Assembly: GCF_005221385.1 (NCBI RefSeq)
Contig: NZ_CP039903.1
Location: forward strand, 1,736,001 to 1,800,000
Direction of reading: 5' to 3'
DNA from: Agrobacterium tumefaciens
Lineage (GTDB): Bacteria; Pseudomonadota; Alphaproteobacteria; Rhizobiales; Rhizobiaceae
DNA: 64,000 bases
The position numbers were made by a program, and so were the translations under genes. Shown in pieces: positions 60,907 to 64,000 of the stretch (position 1 is the stretch's first letter; each line of letters opens with the position of its first letter). The notes beneath the pieces were generated by a model that was not told the DNA's origin, did not search any database, and was given only the letters and a program-made list of their open reading frames with translations.

Positions 60907-61935
60907 TTAAAGACGCCAGGCCGCACGAATGGCAACCGGCAAACGGTCTCCGATGGCAACCGCTTCCCGCGAATAGGCCCTGAGCGCCTGCCCATCCGGC
61001 AGGTCAAGACGAAGAGCATAACGCTCCCCCTCGTAAAGGACCGAAGTGACGGTGCAACTGACACCCTCAGCGTCCCGCACCACATCCTGTGGCCGCACAA
61101 GAAAATCCGCCTGCGGCAAGTGCCTGCCGCTCTCCATCGCCGCCCGAAGCGCCGTCCAGTCAAGATCGCGCGAAACCCCTTCCGCTACCGGCAGGGTCAG
61201 GATCGCGCCCTGCCCCACCAGCGAACCGACCAGCCGTCCCTCCGGCCGCGCATAAAGCTCTGCCGGTGGCGCCACCTGCAGCAACCTGCCTTGCGACATG
61301 ACGGCCACATCCGTCGCGAGCGCCATGGCCTCGGCCTGATCATGGGTGACATAGATCATCGTCGCGCCGGAGCGGATGTGGAACTCGCGAAACGTTTCCT
61401 CCATCTCCTGACGCAGATGCCGGTCGAGATTGGCGAGCGGTTCGTCGAGCAGCACCACATCAGGCTCGGTAACGAGGCAACGGGCCAGCGCCACGCGTTG
61501 CCGCTGGCCACCGGACAATTCAGCGGGGCGGCGATCCGCGAAACTTTCGAGACGCACGGCCGCCAGCGCCTGGCGCACCTTCTCGCGATATTTCTCACCG
61601 GAAATGCCGCGCACCTTGAGGGGATAACCGACATTGTCGGCAACCGACATATGCGGCCACAGGGCATAGGACTGGAACACCATCGCCATGTTGCGCCGCT
61701 CCGGCGGCACCATGCTGCCCCCATCGGCCAGCACGCGCTCGCCAAGCAGGATGGAACCGTCGGTCGGCTGTTCGAAACCGGCGATCATGCGCAGCACCGT
61801 GGTCTTGCCGCAGCCGGAAGGGCCGAGCAAGGCTAGGAAGCCGCCGTCACGTACGGTGAGCGACACATCATCGACGGCAGGCTTCGATCCGGCTCCAAAA
61901 TTTTTCGACAGGCGGTTGAGAATCAGTTTCGCCAA
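60907..61935 (-). CDS. ABC transporter ATPase, ferric-iron/polyamine type
   Basis: A 342-aa ATPase: Walker A LGPSGCGKTT, signature LSGGQRQRVALARCLV, Walker B VVLLDEPLANLD and H-loop VTHDQAEA, then a C-terminal TOBE-like domain. Overlaps the permease gene by 13 bases. Together with the permease and the binding protein it forms a three-gene importer. Confidence 0.93.
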   Translation of the reverse strand: MAKLILNRLSKNFGAGSKPAVDDVSLTVRDGGFLALLGPSGCGKTTVLRMIAGFEQPTDGSILLGERVLADGGSMVPPERRNMAMVFQSYALWPHMSVADNVGYPLKVRGISGEKYREKVRQALAAVRLESFADRRPAELSGGQRQRVALARCLVTEPDVVLLDEPLANLDRHLRQEMEETFREFHIRSGATMIYVTHDQAEAMALATDVAVMSQGRLLQVAPPAELYARPEGRLVGSLVGQGAILTLPVAEGVSRDLDWTALRAAMESGRHLPQADFLVRPQDVVRDAEGVSCTVTSVLYEGERYALRLDLPDGQALRAYSREAVAIGDRLPVAIRAAWRL

Positions 61936-63617
61936 GGAACCACTCCTTTCGGCAGATAGCGCCCCAAAATTTCGAGCAGAGCCATGAGGAAAATCACCAT
62001 GATGACGACAAGCACCGAAAGTGCCGAAGCAAGATCGAAGCTGCCGCTGTCATCGAGATTGTAGATGAGCACACCGAGCGTCTGCGTGCCGGCCGACCAC
62101 AGCAGTGCCGACACCGTCAACTCGTTGCAGGCGATCAGGAAAACGAGAATGACCGAAGCCCCCGCCGCAGGCCCGACCAGCGGCAGGATGATATCCTTCA
62201 ACCGCCGCCAGAAACCGGCGCCGGACAACCGCGCCGCCTCTTCCAGCGACGGGTCGAATTGCAGAAAGGCGCTGACCATCGGCTTAAGGCTGACGGCGAA
62301 GAAGGAGGAGAAATAGGCGAGCAATATGATCCAGATCGTGCCGTAAAGCGTGAAGCCGAGCAGCGGAATGGGGGCTGCGAAAAGCAGGACAAAGGATACG
62401 GAAATCACCACGCCCGGCAATGCATAGGGAATATCCACCAGCGCCGACAGCAGGAACATGAAGCGGCTTTTGCCCCGCACCAGAAAATAGGCGGTCAGCA
62501 CCGTCACCGCCAATAGGCAAAGCGATGTGGCGGATGCCAGAAACAGCGAATTGCGGAAGGCGGTACGGGTTACGCTCTGGCGATAAAGCAGTTCCTCATA
62601 GGCATGCAGCGTCGCGGTCTTGAGGCTGAGCGGCACGCCATAGGCGGGGGCGAGCGAACTTGCCACCAGCGCGGCAAGCGGTGCGACCAGCATGAAGAAC
62701 AGCACGAGCCACAAAGCAAGCTCGGCCACCATCCGCCAGCGCGACAGCCCAAAGGTCGCGGCCTTGCCGGAAAGACCGATGATCCGATAATCCCTGCCCT
62801 TCATCGCCCGTTCCTGAAGAGCAAGCCCGGCGACCGAGATGATGGCGATCATGGTGGAGAGAATGGCGATATCGCCGAATGTGCTCGCGCCGAAACTGGC
62901 AAAACGGCTGTAGATCAGCGTCGGCAGGGTGAAGATTGACGCGGGAATGCCGAGGATCGCCGGAATGCCGAAATTGCCGACATTGGACACGAAGGAGATC
63001 GCGGCACCCGCGATCAAGCCCGGCGTGGAGAGCGGCAGGATGATATCGAACAGCACGCGGCGCGGTGAAGCACCGGAAAGCCTGGCGGCCTCGATGCCAT
63101 CCTGCGGCAGCGCAAGCAGACCGGCGCGCAGCGACAGATAAACCAGCGGTGCGTGCTGCACGCCGAGCAAAAGCGCGATGCCCGCAATCGAATAAAGCGG
63201 TTGCGGCGATCCCATCGCCGGCGCAAGGCCGATAGCCTTCAACAACGTACTCGACGGGCCGGTCATGCCGATCCACGACAGCGCCGTCACCTGCGGCGGG
63301 ATCATCATCGGCAGCATGAACAGGAAGCTTAAAATCGACTTGCCGCGAATGTCGCAGAGCGTCAGCGAAAGCGCGAAGGCGCCGCCAATCGCCAGCGAGA
63401 TCAGCATGCCGAAAAACGAGGTGGAAAGCGTGTTCAGCGCCGCATCCCAAAGGGCTGGATCAGCGAGAAGCCGCCATATGTCACCATTGAGTGATGAGAT
63501 GATACCGGTATAGGCCAGCCGCCCGAGCGGCAGGGCGCTGAGCGCAAAAACAACGCTGACCACAAAAGGAAACAGCCAGCGCGGCTGGCTGTTTCCATAG
63601 GCACTTGAACGGGACAT
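61923..63617 (-). CDS. ABC transporter permease with two permease units (ferric-iron type)
   Basis: A 564-aa inner-membrane protein with about 12 helices arranged as two BPD_transp_1 halves in one chain, as in FbpB/AfuB or ThiP; EAA-type loops are seen in IEAARLSGASPRRVLFDIIL and LEEAARLSGAGFWRRLKDII. It would form the channel for periplasmic-binding-protein-delivered iron. Transcribed after the binding-protein gene (9-base gap). Confidence 0.92.
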   Translation of the reverse strand: MSRSSAYGNSQPRWLFPFVVSVVFALSALPLGRLAYTGIISSLNGDIWRLLADPALWDAALNTLSTSFFGMLISLAIGGAFALSLTLCDIRGKSILSFLFMLPMMIPPQVTALSWIGMTGPSSTLLKAIGLAPAMGSPQPLYSIAGIALLLGVQHAPLVYLSLRAGLLALPQDGIEAARLSGASPRRVLFDIILPLSTPGLIAGAAISFVSNVGNFGIPAILGIPASIFTLPTLIYSRFASFGASTFGDIAILSTMIAIISVAGLALQERAMKGRDYRIIGLSGKAATFGLSRWRMVAELALWLVLFFMLVAPLAALVASSLAPAYGVPLSLKTATLHAYEELLYRQSVTRTAFRNSLFLASATSLCLLAVTVLTAYFLVRGKSRFMFLLSALVDIPYALPGVVISVSFVLLFAAPIPLLGFTLYGTIWIILLAYFSSFFAVSLKPMVSAFLQFDPSLEEAARLSGAGFWRRLKDIILPLVGPAAGASVILVFLIACNELTVSALLWSAGTQTLGVLIYNLDDSGSFDLASALSVLVVIMVIFLMALLEILGRYLPKGVVPWRN

Positions 63618-63626
63618 GCCGCACTA

Positions 63627-64000
63627 TCAGCCCTTGGAGCCGAAAATATCGGAGAAGGTCTTCAGGTCCTGTTCGGAGTTCTTCAGCGCATCAGCGGCGC
63701 TGAGCGGCAGAACCTTGATCTTGTCGCGCGCCGGGAACCCTTCCGGCATGCCGGCATCGGCACGAACAGGGATGTAACCGAGCTTGACGAAGCCCTGCTG
63801 GCCCTTTTCAGAAAGCACGTAATCGACGAACTTCTTGGCCGCTTCCTCGTGCTTGGTGCCCTTGATGATCGCGACCGGTTCGGTGACGGCGGAAACGCCC
63901 TCTTCCGGGAAGACGAACTCGACCGGTGCGCCCTTGGCCTTCTCGCGGATCGGCATGTAATCGACGACCACGCCATAGGCCTTTTCGCCCGAAGCGACCG
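63627..64000 (-). CDS. ABC transporter substrate-binding protein, partial
   Basis: C-terminal 123 residues of a periplasmic binding protein; the start lies beyond the window. Segments such as VVVDYMPIREKAKGAPVEFV, GVSAVTEPVAIIKGTKHEEA and AAKKFVDYVLSEKGQQGFVK are typical of the FbpA/AfuA group, which binds ferric iron or related ligands. Specificity from the C-terminus alone is inference. Confidence 0.9.
   Translation of the reverse strand, partial: VASGEKAYGVVVDYMPIREKAKGAPVEFVFPEEGVSAVTEPVAIIKGTKHEEAAKKFVDYVLSEKGQQGFVKLGYIPVRADAGMPEGFPARDKIKVLPLSAADALKNSEQDLKTFSDIFGSKG

Overview
The window is most likely chromosomal DNA of a Rhizobiaceae bacterium, probably Agrobacterium. The support is the gene order tuf - tRNA-Trp - secE - nusG - rplKAJL - rpoBC with RpoB (1378 aa) and RpoC (1402 aa) of alphaproteobacterial length, BA14K and DUF6074 family proteins, an UvrB with long extensions, and a high GC content throughout. 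No database could be searched, so genus is an inference.

Layout. (1) 1-17.8 kb, minus strand: the 5' part of rpsL with its leader and a candidate str-operon promoter, then, read right to left, tuf, a family 2 glycosyltransferase, tRNA-Trp, secE, nusG, rplK, rplA, rplJ, rplL, rpoB and rpoC. Two leader structures stand out: tandem hairpins between rplA and rplJ, and a 14-bp perfect hairpin between rplL and rpoB. A small plus-strand group (unknown protein, VOC protein, LuxR-type regulator) lies between rpsL and rpoC. (2) 18-38.9 kb: ordinary host genes on both strands: a TerC/YjbE-like transporter, several small secreted or membrane proteins, an ABC exporter, tRNA-Gly and tRNA-Tyr, rlmB, an acyl-CoA thioesterase, a DUF2946-like/PepSY pair, an HxlR regulator divergent from a NAD(P)-binding protein with a palindromic operator between them, uvrB, an esterase, a PRC-barrel protein, a DUF922 protease and a J-domain protein. 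(3) 38.9-57.7 kb: an integrated phage-like element bounded by a 58-bp perfect direct repeat that is the 3' part of a tRNA-Thr(TGT) gene. (4) 57.7-64 kb: the intact tRNA-Thr, a membrane diguanylate cyclase, an endonuclease/exonuclease/phosphatase-family protein and most of a ferric-iron-type ABC transporter operon, cut by the window end.

The 18.8-kb element is the accessory feature of interest. Its left end holds a minus-strand pair (ribbon-helix-helix repressor, tyrosine integrase) and a divergent plus-strand unit of about 28 genes. Three copies of an ATAYCCA-N-TGGGTAT operator lie in the divergent promoter region, and the plus-strand unit also carries a second, paralogous ribbon-helix-helix protein. 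Almost every plus-strand gene overlaps its neighbour by 1-16 bases, so the unit looks translationally coupled from end to end. It encodes an HK97-type head (portal, protease, capsid), connector and closure proteins, a P27-type small terminase and large terminase, tail tube and a short tape measure. The terminase genes sit unusually late, after the connectors. I see no replication gene, no recognisable lysis gene and no obvious tail tip or receptor-binding protein. A spike-base-like gene is frameshifted. The position where tail-tip genes are expected holds a 341-aa protein with five tandem four-cysteine zinc-binding modules. The element may be a compact or decayed siphophage, or a satellite or gene-transfer-like particle dependent on another phage; the sequence alone does not decide.
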